Shown in pieces: positions 11,096-22,828 of a DNA stretch of 64,000 nucleotides. The notes under the pieces are model-generated. The model searched no databases. It saw only the letters and a list, made by a program, of their open reading frames with translations, and was not told the DNA's origin. Source of the stretch: Nymphaea colorata (Eukaryota; Streptophyta; Magnoliopsida; Nymphaeales; Nymphaeaceae); the NCBI RefSeq assembly GCF_008831285.2, contig NC_045141.1, forward strand, positions 27,269,315-27,333,314, written 5' to 3'. How positions within the stretch are numbered: position 1 is the stretch's first letter; each line of letters starts with the position of its first letter. The position numbers and the translations under genes were made by a program.

Positions 11096-14000
11096 TCATA
11101 AAGTTGAAGGATCTTTATATCTCTTGAATATATCTTCAACCCCAGACAACACTTCTGGAGGTAAGGGGCGTGGTAGGGCGTATACATCCAGATCTTCCTT
11201 GAGCTGCTCCAAAGATGTAGCACCAATTATAGAACTGGTCATAAATGGACGATCACGCACAAATCCAAGTGCCAGCTGGGTAGGGGTAAGCCCATGCTTT
11301 TTAGCCAGTTGGACATATAGTTCTGTTACTTCCTGAAGACAAAAGAAATGTGTCAACCGCCGCTTCAGAATCTCAGATGATACATAAAGTGTGCATTTTA
11401 GATTATAAATATGAAAAATGGAAAAGTTTGAGCAATTATTTAAATCCACCACGTAAAATGAAAAAGAATTATATTATATGCATGACATTCTGAATTCTTG
11501 AGACACAGTCATCTTAAATCAAATGGAAATTTTCTCCGAGCTAATGGAAACATCCAGCATAGCCTTTCTATTTTTCCTCGAGATATTGATCCTTTCCTTC
11601 TTCAATGAATGGAGACATCATCAAATTAATTTGTGTAATATTGTGCATCCCACTTGCACCAACTGATGACTATTTATTCTACTATAGCTTATGCTCAACT
11701 ACTTCCCGGCTTCCAGGTATTGACTCCGATAGATTAGTAGACCTTGCTCAATTTTAGACAAGGCGTTTCCAGTTCAAGCCTCAAGAGCACCTCTGTTGCA
11801 GATGGGATAGATCGATGACCAAAAGAAAAAGGCGTATAAAATACAAGTGATATATGACCAGAAAAAATCTCAGGTAGATTTCGGTGGAGAAGTTGATATC
11901 AGTTTGTCTAACCTTTGCAAGGGAACTTATGTACCTCTCCATGTATCCCGGAAAAAGGTTTAATCTGCCTTTCTTTGCTGCTTCTGAATCAATATCCAAG
12001 TATTTTCCGGACAGTGTTCCACCACCCAATGGTGAATATGCGAGCAAACCAATATTACAGTTGTTTGGATGGCATACCTCAGCCAGATCAACTGCATCAG
12101 CCAAACAGGTTCCACATCATAAAAAAATTGGAGGGATCATAAAATATTTGGGGCAGCCACATTAATGCAACCACGAAGTCAAAGGATGCATATTTACAAT
12201 TTTACACGGTAAACCTTAATCGCAATTAGAAAAGCAGGTTTTTTTTTTTTTTTTTCTCAGATTTCACCTTCCCGCTGCTAGTCCAACAAAGGGCCTCATG
12301 ATCTTAAACTTGACATAAGCCAGTGTTTTCCTGACGACTGCAAATAACCGGTTACTTTTGCCAGTCTACAGAGCACAAGTTAAAATTTGAACTGACATGA
12401 TAATAATTAGAGTATGCCTTTATTTACCGCTAGGTTAAATCTGCTCAAGGAAGTGTATACAGTCCCTGAATGCGAAGCTTTTTTTCCTATTGGCTCCTAG
12501 GATCCACGTATGGAGCCATCATTGGTAGTTTATTTTCAAATTTATTGGAGAACGTCAAGAACTTTAAAGATCCATCCCAAGACCACATAGATTAATTTTG
12601 AGACCAGCAATGGATAGTTGTGAAAAAATGGATGGTCATTTTTGGAGTTTGGCATAAAACGGTGGCCCCAATTGAAAATTATGCATCGAACAATCAGGAT
12701 CATGGACGAACTTCTACAAGCAATAGTGATGGTTCAAAGAAACTTTTGGTGTTTGTTTATAATATTGATGGAGGAATATGAATGCTGTGGCAGTTCGGAA
12801 ACATTGAAGAAAAACCAAAACTGCAACACAAACACGGTAAAGGTAAATATTTACCAGTAAAACAAAAGGTATCTTGCCTTCCTAATGATAGGAAAAGAAG
12901 ATGGCGTTAGTTTGAGCAGAAAATAGATTTGTCAAGTAATTGAGTAGAAACTATATCATCTCTGGACTTGCATGGGCGATAATTGGAGAAACCTGTGATT
13001 TCAGAATGCAGGTATTATTTAAGCAGGTTTTTCACAAATCCGATTTTATGCACTTTTGATTGATGTCAGCAATGAAAATCAATATAGGGACATTTGATGA
13101 ACAGTACGAAAAAGATAAACCAGCAAGCTTCTGCAATTAAATACCACACAGACAAACCATCAGGCATAAGTTGCTCACCTTCAAATTTGCATCTAAATAA
13201 CAAACTGTAATTGTTCTGGATACTGACAATTTTAGGCAACCCTTCTGTCTTTGAAGCATGAACGAACTCCATGACTCCATAAGAAGTTTCGTTAGAAACT
13301 CCAATGTATCTCACCTGAAATGAAGCCACGACACATTAGTAGCCTCATGAACTATCAAAAAGATGTCAAGAAGGCATAGCCATAACTTCCAAGTGTAAGA
13401 AATCTCATTACTTCTCTGAAAAAAAAAGGTGAATTTGCAAAAGAATAGAAAAATCAAAATAACTTGAAAAGGAGAAAAGTTCAAAGTATCTATATCAAGT
13501 TTTGACTGGTAAATAAAGCTAAGATATCAAACCATTAAATTTTGTCAGTTTCATGAGACTGAATTGCATAAAAGTTCAAAATAATCTGCATTACCTCGGA
13601 AAGGGACTTCATATACATTCACATGCTCATTCAGAATTAGTTCATTACCTTGCCTTCCTTGATAAGCTCTTGAAAAGCCCTTAGCTGCTCAACGATTGGC
13701 ACGCTTGGCCTCCATTTTTTGTAATCATAAAAGAATTCACCAAACAATGAGACATAACGATCTGGCCTGTAGAAATACAATAAATATAGGAGATACGAAG
13801 TTAAGCAATTAAGTGCAAATAGAAAAAAAAAAAGTCAGAATACTGGTAAAGCCAATCATTTTGATCCATGTACAGACTCAGATGCAAGAGCAAGAAAAAC
13901 GAATTTCATGAATATTGTATTAATCATTGAGCATACACGGAAGAACAACTTAAAATTAGCAACACAGAGTGGGTCTTCCATTAATACTTACATAACTACT

Positions 14001-16406
14001 AAAGTTCAAATAGTTTGTCAGTGAATGCTAGAAAATGCTAAAGACCAGTACACTTTTACCAGCAGAAAAATCTGGTTTAGACCCTTTAAGTGAAATTCTC
14101 ATTGATCTCTAGGCTGTACAATAAAAACCAGAATAATTTCAAGAAAACTATTTCAAGTGATTTGCCGAAAGAACAGAAAGGGGAAATGAAAGGCATTTAA
14201 GGAAAAACCATGTAAGGTAAATCTCAAAATAAACACTTTATATATAAATAAATATATGTACAGCTATCTTATACCTACCACTAACTGTGAGGATATTGCT
14301 TAAACTTTTCTTGTAAATGGAGGAATTTTCAGAGTCAACTTTCCAGAATGACAGAAGTGGATACGACTTTGAAACCAATGCAGAATTCAAAAGTCTAGGC
14401 CATGTGAAGGACTTTCATTATCTTTCGTGCAAGTATCATTTAAGTGTTGACTTAAAAGCAGGACTTCATAAAGTGGTTCGCAGGAGCAGGGCTGTTTGCT
14501 AGTTAGAGGTACCCAAGCTTTGGAAACGTGAAAGCATGAAAATGAAATGGCAGCAATCATCACATTGAACGGGAACATGATAGCATCCATACTAACCGGT
14601 GGAAAATGCAGTGGAAAATGTGAAATGCCATTCAAGTTGCCAATAAATTCAGCTTTAAATAAATGTAATTGCTTAGTGACAAGGACATGAATATCAGGAT
14701 ATCACAGAAGCAGCCATGAAGATCATGTGCAATTAGCTAACCAGTGTATCTGCAGTAGATCGATGTAGTCAGTGCCAAGGCGCTTGAGGCTTTTCTCTAC
14801 ACTTTCTTTGATGTTAGCTGCATCAACTCGCAAAACCTTTGCATTTTCACGGATGTAACTTGACCTCTCGGAATAACCACAAACTTTTGTAGCCAAGATC
14901 ACCTAATACATGGAAAGTCAAACAGCATACCTTTAAACGCGGAAAAGGGAGAATGGTCAACCTTTTGTGGGAGACAGCTGAATTCACGAATGATACAAAG
15001 ATGCTCCACTAAATTTGGATGGGGGTGTCTATGCAGCATGAAAGCGCGTCCCACACACCCAGTTTGATTTTGGAAAAAGAAAAAAGTTAATAGATTAAAC
15101 TGTTTTACTTGGACAACAAACTCCAAGACGTATTTAAAACGGCTGTGCGCGCGCATGTGTGTAGCAGGGATACCTTATCACGAGGCATGGATTTCAACCA
15201 GCTACCGATAAAAAGATCTGTGCGCCCTTGAGTTTCCTTCCTCATTGGGATAGGGTACTGCCAATACATGAGATCTATCAGCATTGGTGGAGAAAAAAAG
15301 AAAAATTTGTTCACGTTATGTTGAGTACAGCAAACATGCATGGGACAGCAAAGGGTTGGGCTTACTGCTTCAGCTGTATCAAGGATGTTAACGCCACATT
15401 CAAACGCGTAGCTAAGCAACTCGTGTGCCTCCTTCTCGGTATTCTGCTCTCCGAAAGTCATCTGCCACGACAACCAGAACATTCAGTTGGTTCTGCAACC
15501 GAGACCATTTGAAACAATTTTTTGAGTTTCTGATTCGTTTTCACGAAAGAAGTCTAAATTATAACTACTGAATTTTGAAAGACAGAAATTTGTCAAATGT
15601 TAAAACTTTTTTTTTTCATAATTTTAACACCACATGAAGGTCTCTTTGACATTGCTAGATATACAGGGTTAAATATCTGCAAAATTTCTACGGTCGATTT
15701 GCTTCTTCATTTCTTCGTAAAAAATTTATATTGGCACCTGCAATTGAGCAAATTCAGTTATTTCTCAACCACCTGATCATTCCACAGGCAAGAGACGTAA
15801 ATTTGCCACAAGATATCATTCCGTTACCATAAAACTAGTTACTCCCATTTTCTAGTGCTTGAATTTACAATCGCACTATCGGATTAGGATTTGGATCCTA
15901 AGTGGGACTATGATCTCCATAATCCAAATAAGGATTATACTTTGGTCCTTCACCCCCCCTCCGCTTCTACATGAATGACGAAACAAAGCTCCATCTGTTT
16001 TTTGTCCTGCAATAGAAACCTAGAACAAGAAGGAATCCTGACCACCAATGCTGAGAATGCTTATCCCACGCGACGACAGCATCCCTTCCGTCGAGGGACG
16101 ACATAAGGGAAAGAGAGGGGAACGGAACGCAGAGAAAAATCGAGAGGAACAGGAGGATGTAAGGAAGCCTGGCAGAGTTACCGTCCCGAGAGTGACCTCG
16201 CTGATCTGAAGGTCAGAGTCGCCGAGCTTCCTGTACTCCAGAGAGGGCGGACCAAGTTTGGCCCTCACCGGCACCGTCGCGTAGTGAACGGAGAGTGACT
16301 GTCCCTCGGTTCCGATAACGGAAAATGGCTTCCGGCGCGTCCAAGGGGCGATTCCATCGGTTTTGGGGAAGAGCGACGGGGACGACGTTGTCGCTGCGAG
16401 AGCCAT
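11096..16406 (-). CDS. Chloroplast aldo/keto reductase (At1g04420-like)
   Basis: Eight minus-strand exons: 16182-16406, 15366-15461, 15174-15257, 14742-14902, 13649-13766, 13179-13314, 11913-12091, 11096-11332. All have GT-AG borders and consistent phase, giving 411 residues, close to the ~412 I recall for Arabidopsis At1g04420. A Ser/Arg-rich N-terminus of ~50 residues looks like a plastid transit peptide; the barrel starts near LEYRKLGDSDLQISEVTLGT. The catalytic tetrad of the superfamily is present: Asp103 (NILDTAEA), Tyr108 (YPIP), Lys141 (VILATKV) and His188 (LLQIHW). The cofactor-side segment FVRDRPFMTSSIIGAT lies near the C-terminus. It should reduce carbonyl compounds with NAD(P)H; the physiological substrate is unknown. 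The ATG at 16404-16406 starts the transit-like leader and lies 63 bases below a TATA box. Confidence 0.92.
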
Positions 16407-16468
16407 ACAGAGAGGGTGAGCGCCCTTCTATCCGTACGCTGGCCGCACTTCTCTTGGCGGGGGACTTC

Positions 16469-16477
16469 CTTTTTATA
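16469..16477 (-). promoter_or_regulatory. TATA box of the aldo/keto reductase gene
   Basis: The minus strand reads TATAAAAAG here, 63 bases upstream of the start codon at 16406. A start site about 30 bases downstream would leave a short leader of roughly 35 nt. Assigned from motif and spacing only. Confidence 0.6.
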
Positions 16478-16810
16478 CATAGAAAAGACGGGCAATTAGT
16501 TAGGCCTGCTGACAAATATGCGGCGGGGCCTGGGCCTAAACGGATCCATAATTCCTTATCCGAACCTTGGCAGCAGAAGGACGATAGATTCCAAGAAATA
16601 CGCCCGAATTTGGCGTAACCAACGCGTGATCATCATCAATAGCGTCGAAAGGAAAGGGAAGATCTAGGTGGTGTTCATGTTTTTAAATTAGTGTACGACG
16701 GCAGACCTTTACCTTTTAGATGGAAGAAAAACAATTTGAGTTCTTGAATTTTTTTCACAGTTAAGAGAAAAGCAGTCAAAAGAAAATGTGAAGTATTTGT
16801 TGCCTGCCAA

Positions 16811-16921
16811 CTGTGTCTGGTTGGACCAAGTTAGTAAAAAATTGTGTTTGGTTGGACCAAGTTAGTAAAAGTGGACCAAGTTAGTAAAAAACTGTGTTTG
16901 GTTGGACCAAGTTAGTAAAAG
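16811..16921. repeat. Short tandem repeats, core TGGACCAAGTTAGTAAAA
   Basis: Four copies of an 18-base core occur in 111 bases, three of them within a longer unit that also contains TGTGTTTGGT (TGTGTCTGGT in the first). The array lies about 400-515 bases upstream of the aldo/keto reductase start codon. Confidence 0.95.
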
Positions 16922-17660
16922 GTGATGTTGTTTGGCCAGTTTATGTATAGTTGTAAGGCATGTGGGATCAATCGAACGCTAAATGAAGCAAAAAGCAATG
17001 CACGTGAAATGTGCATCGTGGTGGTGCAGCGACGAAGCGAATCAATGCATCAAGATCAATAGTCCCTTTAAAAGTGCAAATTCGTCGTTGGGGAATCTGT
17101 TGGGTTCCCCACGCGTAGTGTTTGGATACACAAGGGGGTAAGCGTGGGTTAGGGACAATTCCCTCAGTGGGCGTATACGCTGCGTTCCACAACCGCGTAG
17201 AGTCACACGGGGGTGAGCAAGTGAATGCTCATCGTCGAGTAGGGCGATGGTCGGCCGCTTTACTTAATGACATATAGTCGTCAACTGGCTTCGGCTGGGG
17301 ACTTCCTCCCAACAAAAGTCTACCTCCACCCATATTTCGTTTGGATGTAGATAGACACTTAGAGGAATGACGAAGTTCTGACATGGCCTCATGGCCACGG
17401 CTTGCCGATGACCGACAATGAGATAAACCTGGGTGATGATGTGTCGAGTGCTTAGCACTCATCGTCTAGTCCACAGTCCCCAAGAAAAAATAAATGCTTC
17501 CGCTAGCTTAAGAAAGAGATGGCTGATCGAAAGCTTTGGAGAACGCCCTCGGCACCGCGCGGGCTAGAGAAACTCAACCCGTGACAGTATTAGTAATGTG
17601 GAATCTACCTCAGGAACTCAGGGGTTTCTTAAACCAGAGTCCTTTTTTTTGTTTTTGTTA
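16922..17660. other. Intergenic between reductase promoter and tRNA locus
   Basis: Moderate-GC sequence with short overlapping frames, none recognisable. No RNA gene found before the tRNA-derived copy at 17663. Confidence 0.5.
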
Positions 17661-17662
17661 GT

Positions 17663-17722
17663 GCGATCGTGCGGCCTAATGGATAAGGGAGATTGTGGTG
17701 GGTTCGAGTACAATCGTGATCG
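17663..17722 (+). pseudogene. tRNA-Arg-like copy lacking the anticodon arm
   Basis: A second tRNA-Arg-related sequence lies about 75 bases upstream of the intact gene. It keeps the D-arm block GCGGCCTAATGGATAAGG and a T-loop-like GGGTTCGAGT. Compared with the intact copy, about 18 bases covering the anticodon stem and loop are absent and a GTG is added before the T-arm. The ends (GCGATCG and CGTGATCGC) can still pair. It cannot decode, but both internal promoter boxes are partly kept. Confidence 0.8.
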
Positions 17723-17795
17723 CCCGTGGCAGGTTCAAATTTTATTAGTGATTCTTTAATCTTTTATCTCCCTTTCAGTGAAATCGAGTATTTGA

Positions 17796-17868
17796 GGTCG
17801 CGTGGCCTAATGGATAAGGCGCTCGCCTCCGGAGCGGGAGATTGTGGGTTCGAGTCCCACCGTGATCG
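17796..17868 (+). tRNA. tRNA-Arg (anticodon CCG)
   Basis: A 73-nt cloverleaf. The acceptor stem pairs GGTCGCG with CGTGATC with two G-T pairs. The D-arm is GCCTAATGGATAAGGC. The anticodon stem CTCGC/GCGGG holds the loop CTCCGGA with anticodon CCG at 17829-17831, reading CGG. The T-arm is GTGGG-TTCGAGT-CCCAC and the discriminator base is G. No intron and no encoded CCA, as expected for a nuclear gene. The B box GGTTCGAGTCC is perfect. A short T-run near 17905 may end transcription. Confidence 0.97.
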
Positions 17869-18943
17869 ACGACCACCAACGCAGTCTTCAATTTGGCAGT
17901 TGTTGGTTTTGTTCAGGTTGATCTCAATTCTTCTTATGGATGCAGCCTGGTTCTCTTTTTGTTATTCGTCTTTGTCAAGTTTAACCCCTTCCATTTTCAG
18001 GGGCGTGTTCGAGATGTGTGGACACCCCGTCGCGTGGTCAAGCGCCTATCTTCCTCTTGCTTAACCGCCCGTTTCCTCCATTTGATGTTGTTATTCTTCC
18101 ACGACACCCATTTGATGAAATTGCCCCACGCATTGAAGTCGTCCACCTGTGTCAGCCACCCTCCTCCTTTATCAGCATTAAGGAAATATCCAGAAACCAA
18201 CTGAACGACTTCCAGGCGGTTGAGGGAAAATGGCCGGCAACCTGATCTTTAGTCATTTGTATCGCATTTAAAGTGATTTCTGACCCATTTCTGTTGCACC
18301 TCGCACTAACGACCTTTTCATTTTCTTATTCAGGTTAACCTTTTTTTCTGTTGTTTCGATCTTTATCCTCTACCCCCTGCTTCTTTTTTCTCCCCACCAC
18401 CTAGTCAGCGAACACATCCATTTTCTAACGTGATGCTCGCACGTTTGTTTCAGGCTTTGAACGAATCTCGTCACGCAAACAGGCACTAAATTGCCCCGAT
18501 GACATTCTAATCGCTATTATTCGCTTTTCTGCAATCTATAGCTAACCATTTGTTAAGAGAATGGAATAAAAAAGAAAACTTATTCCACACAAAACTGGAA
18601 GAGATATAAACAAACCATATGCCAAACAATGTATGGCATCGCTCCGTCGAGCTTTTGCGTCACTAAGGCCGCTCAAGCAGGAAGCAAAAGAAGCCATCAG
18701 AACTACATATGATACAAGCAAGAAAGGGATGAAAAACAGACGGAGAAAGGCATGAAAAAACAGACGGAACTCTCCACACAAAATAGTCAAAGCATGCTGA
18801 TCAGCCTCTAGGCTGCTGGATGATTAGAAGAGTTTCTTTTTGCTGGTCAGGGTCTTCAGCTTGCACGATCGTCATGGACGGACAAATTGAAAACCCACGG
18901 CACTCTCCATAGGATCTACTGACATTATGATGATCAGCTTAGA
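17869..18943. other. Intergenic between tRNA-Arg and the TOL2-like gene
   Basis: Contains the 3' untranslated region of the minus-strand TOL2-like gene next to 18944. The rest is pyrimidine-rich and shows no coding or RNA signature I recognise. Confidence 0.5.
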
Positions 18944-21900
18944 CTACTGATTGCTTTGAAGGGTTCCCTCACTCTGCTCAGGTTTTTCAGCTTGTTCGAC
19001 CGTGGTAGACAGGGCCGAGTTTTCTGTTGACTGGCGACTACAATGGACAGGCACTGCTTCCACCTTCACAGCCTGCGATTCTTCATATTTGGAAAGAACA
19101 AGTTGAAGCTCGTCATGCAGATTCAAGGCATCAAAGAGCAAGCTTTCATCATCACTCGTGCTCTCGATGATCCTCTTCAATGATGCCTGTGACTGCCGAC
19201 ATTTCTCCACTATGCTCACGATTGGATTGTCCTGCAAACCCACATGTAGTGCACCCATCGTCAGAAATGGCAAGAACAAGAAGCCTTGAGGGAACAAGGA
19301 AATGGGTTTCCTTTACTGCAGAGGCATTAAAATCTAGAAGAAAGAACTTAGTATTTGAATTTCCAGTATCAGAGTGGAGACCATGTTCAGGGAAAGAAAG
19401 AGGAGATATACTTTTGATCCCCCTTGATGACTGACGGCATAACCACAACGCTTAAAGCATCTGAAATGAAGACCAAGCACAGAACTATGCAAACTAAGCC
19501 TCCTAGAAGAATAATACCATAATGACCCCCATCTCAACTAAGAGACTTCAGTGTCACAATAATGCCAGTGACTTATTTTAGAAGCTTTTTGTAGCATGGC
19601 ACACGCAAAATAATCCATCCTACAATGATTGTACGCCCCATAACCATGAAGGCCCTTTTTGCAAGGACCAGTGGAAGAGTGGGGATGAACTTGCAGAATC
19701 AGATTAGGCAGGGAAAATTTCTGCTAAGACCTGTAAGGAAGGACCACTTTGCTGAAAACCTACTTTAGTGCACAGCCCCTATCAATCAGCACGAAATTTC
19801 TGATTTAACTCCTCATCATCCCAACCAACTTGTCTATTTGATTCCTGAATCCCGTTAGCAGGATATTAAGACACTGAAAGGAGTTGCCCCCCATTAAGCT
19901 TGACATAAACCAAGAATGCCGGCCAAGTAGGCCTGCTTTTAACAAGCTAATTTAAAAGCTGTTCACTTACCAACCTGCAAGTAGACTCGTGTAGTTCGAT
20001 TTCAGTGCCTATTGCAAAACTTTCACCACTTTATTTCACTCCCCAACATGTGAAGGATATATCAATTAAACCATATTTGTCAAACATATCAGATTGTATC
20101 CAAATTGATTTAAGTTTCATAAAAAGATTATAAGCTGGCCGAATAATTAAAGCTGACTTTTCAGTAAAAGAGCATCATCACTGAAAACCTTGTGCATCAG
20201 GATCTTTACATATTTGTGGCTAACACTCTTTGAAGTCAATAAAAGAATGAATAGAGAAACTCAGATGCTACTATTCTCTCAGATGCTACTATAGAAGAAA
20301 AAACACCAAAACCAGCAATGATTTAAGCATCCAAAGAACAATGATTAGACAATATTAATATGTTATATGCCTGTGAAAATGTTGCAAAGAGCACCCCAAA
20401 AATATGAACAAGAAGAATCATAGAGCACTTACTTTAATTGGTCCTTCTTTTGATTCAGATCCTAACATGGAAGATAAAAGTTCAATGCTATTCCGAGCTA
20501 TTTCAAGTTCTTCCTTCTTTTGTTCAGTTGAAAGAATGCCATTGCCATGTACAAAAGGAATTTGCTCTCCACCACCCTGAGTGATGCCTGCCGCAGGATA
20601 TCCTGGGGGTAGAGATGTTGGAGATTGATCAACAAGGGGTTCCATGAATGGTGGAAATGATGCTGCAGAACCAACATCTTGATGAACCGGAAATGTTGCC
20701 CCTCTTGCTTTGAGACTCTAGAAGAAGTTGAAGAAAAGGTCACGAATGAATGGCCACAACGGAAAAAAATTATCAAATACCATTTGAACATCTGAGTTCA
20801 CAGGTAGAGACGCCACTGGAAGTGAAAGCTATATGCTTGATAAAAAGAATCCACTGGAAGTGAAAGATGTCTGCTTAATAAAGATTAGAAATAAGAACAA
20901 TAATGTGGTAAACAGTTTAGGCGCCCTGCAAGCAAAACAGGATATTCCATGGAAAGCGAGAGCGTTATCTCATTCAAGTTGCCCTCAGCTTTAGTTTCAG
21001 TCATTTTGCATCTTCTGCAAGCAAAGTCTGCAATCTGGTAAAAATTTTAAGAAACGTTGTAACACCACACTAACATATACAAAAGGCAACTGTCTGTACA
21101 TGTAATCTGCCGATGTTCACGAGCAAATATTACAGGGAGATGCAGGTAAAGTCACCTGGGAACCGTTTAATTTTAATTTATGACCAAAAGTTAATGAGTT
21201 AGCTGTACATAACCTGAAACATCCAACAAGTTTATTTTGATATTTTTCATAATGCCGTGAATGGCGTTTGCCCGATAAGTTTGTTATCAGTAACAAAACC
21301 AATTATATCTGTCTTCTGCCACAAGTAGTAAGGATCATGCCACATAAATACCTTTTCTTGTATTTTGAATTAAGTTAATTAACCAACCTGGCTTCTGGCA
21401 TACTGTTATTAAATATGTGATGAACTGTTGGCACCAGTCCTACATTTTGTTTTGTGAATGGAGGAGAAAGGTGGGGGGGTGGAAGATCCTAAAGGAACCT
21501 ATCCCAATTTTTCTTTTGCTAGGCCCATAGCTAAAAAACCTGTATTTTACTGTTGGGGTGTAATTTTTACCCTTTTTCTTAACGTGCATAGTGGAATACT
21601 TTAAAACTGGCTTCCCTCTCATAATTTTCTCAAGAACTTTCCATTATTCAAATTCACCTCTAGACTCCATAAATTCTGCACAATTCCCCTTTCTTGTTCA
21701 AAGTCCCACAGAATGCTAATAAGTTTGTTTGATATACTGATCTGAGCTAGTTTGGTTGCACTGGCCGAATGTCCCAAAACAATTATGATTCCCTTTATAA
21801 ACTGAAAAGCAAATTTTCCAAACTCTGAGAATTCGAGTGACTAAGGAGGAGCAATGGGAAGTTTAGTTCAGGTTGTTCGGCGATTATAGACTAATTAAAA

Positions 21901-22828
21901 GACTAAGCTTCATACAGATATTGGCTTACAAAGCTCCCAATTCTGGTGATCTGCTGAGTCTTCATGATGGATGTATCAAGGTTACAAAGCGCTCAGCCTT
22001 ACCTAAAAAATAGTTAACATGCTTCATTGTTGTGGTCAGAGATGAATGGATCATCGTTTCATGTATTCACTCGTTTAAAGAACATGAAAACATTATAAGA
22101 AGTTAATAACCATTTAAGCCGATGCACAAAGTGCAACATAACTAGTATAAAATATAATAGCAACGGCCGGGCTGTTACTTCCCAAATAAGAGCAACAAAA
22201 TACTAAAGTCCATTCCTGTAAAACATTTGGAATGAGGACAACAAATGCAACTGATACTGTTAAAAAAGAACGTAAAAGCAATAAGCCAGCAGTACACCAA
22301 ACAAAGCACGAACAGCACCACCACAAAAAGAAGAGGAAATACCATATACGTCTGCTGGAACACCGGCAGATAACCAAGATCAGACGACTCGCCCCATGCC
22401 TGAATCAACTGCAAAGCCCTCTGCCTGGTGCCAAAATGCGTCAATGGATTATCAATGACCCTCACCATCTCGTCCAATATCTTCTCGGACGCGATCTCCG
22501 AGAAAACCTTGTCGCAATTCATAGCACAGGCCTCCAAAAGTTCTAAGCTCAACCTCTGGCTTTGTTGGTTCTTACATGCAATCTTCTTCTTGATCGCCTT
22601 CACCACCTCCTGTCCGCTGAATTCCTCGCTCGAGAGCAACGAGCAAATTCTCAAATTAATAGCCCAGTCAGGCTCCTCCAGACGATCAGATGTTGCCTCG
22701 TCCACCATCTTCCCTTCCGGAGTCTGAACCTGAAGGATCTCCTTCATCTTCCCGCTCACCTTCCTGCTCATTTGAGCGCCACCAATCTTTATGCGCTCCC
22801 CCCATTCGCCAAGCTTCAGCTTCTCCAT
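18944..22828 (-). CDS. TOL2: TOM1-like protein 2 (TOL2-like), VHS/GAT ubiquitin-sorting adaptor
   Basis: Three minus-strand exons, 22343-22828, 20433-20717 and 18944-19231, joined in phase, encode 352 residues. The start MEKLKLGEWGERIKIGGAQM and the block SQRLSLELLEACAMNC match what I recall of Arabidopsis TOL2 (At1g06210). Residues ~40-165 form the VHS domain, and residues ~225-315, including KKEELEIARNSIELLSSML and KCRQSQASLKRIIESTSDDE, form the GAT domain. TOL proteins bind ubiquitinated plasma-membrane cargo and act as the plant ESCRT-0 step toward the vacuole. The C-terminal tail after GAT is short, Glu/Gln/Ser-rich, and ends earlier than remembered TOL2 (~380 aa). The ATG is placed by homology at the VHS leader. 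Confidence 0.92.
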
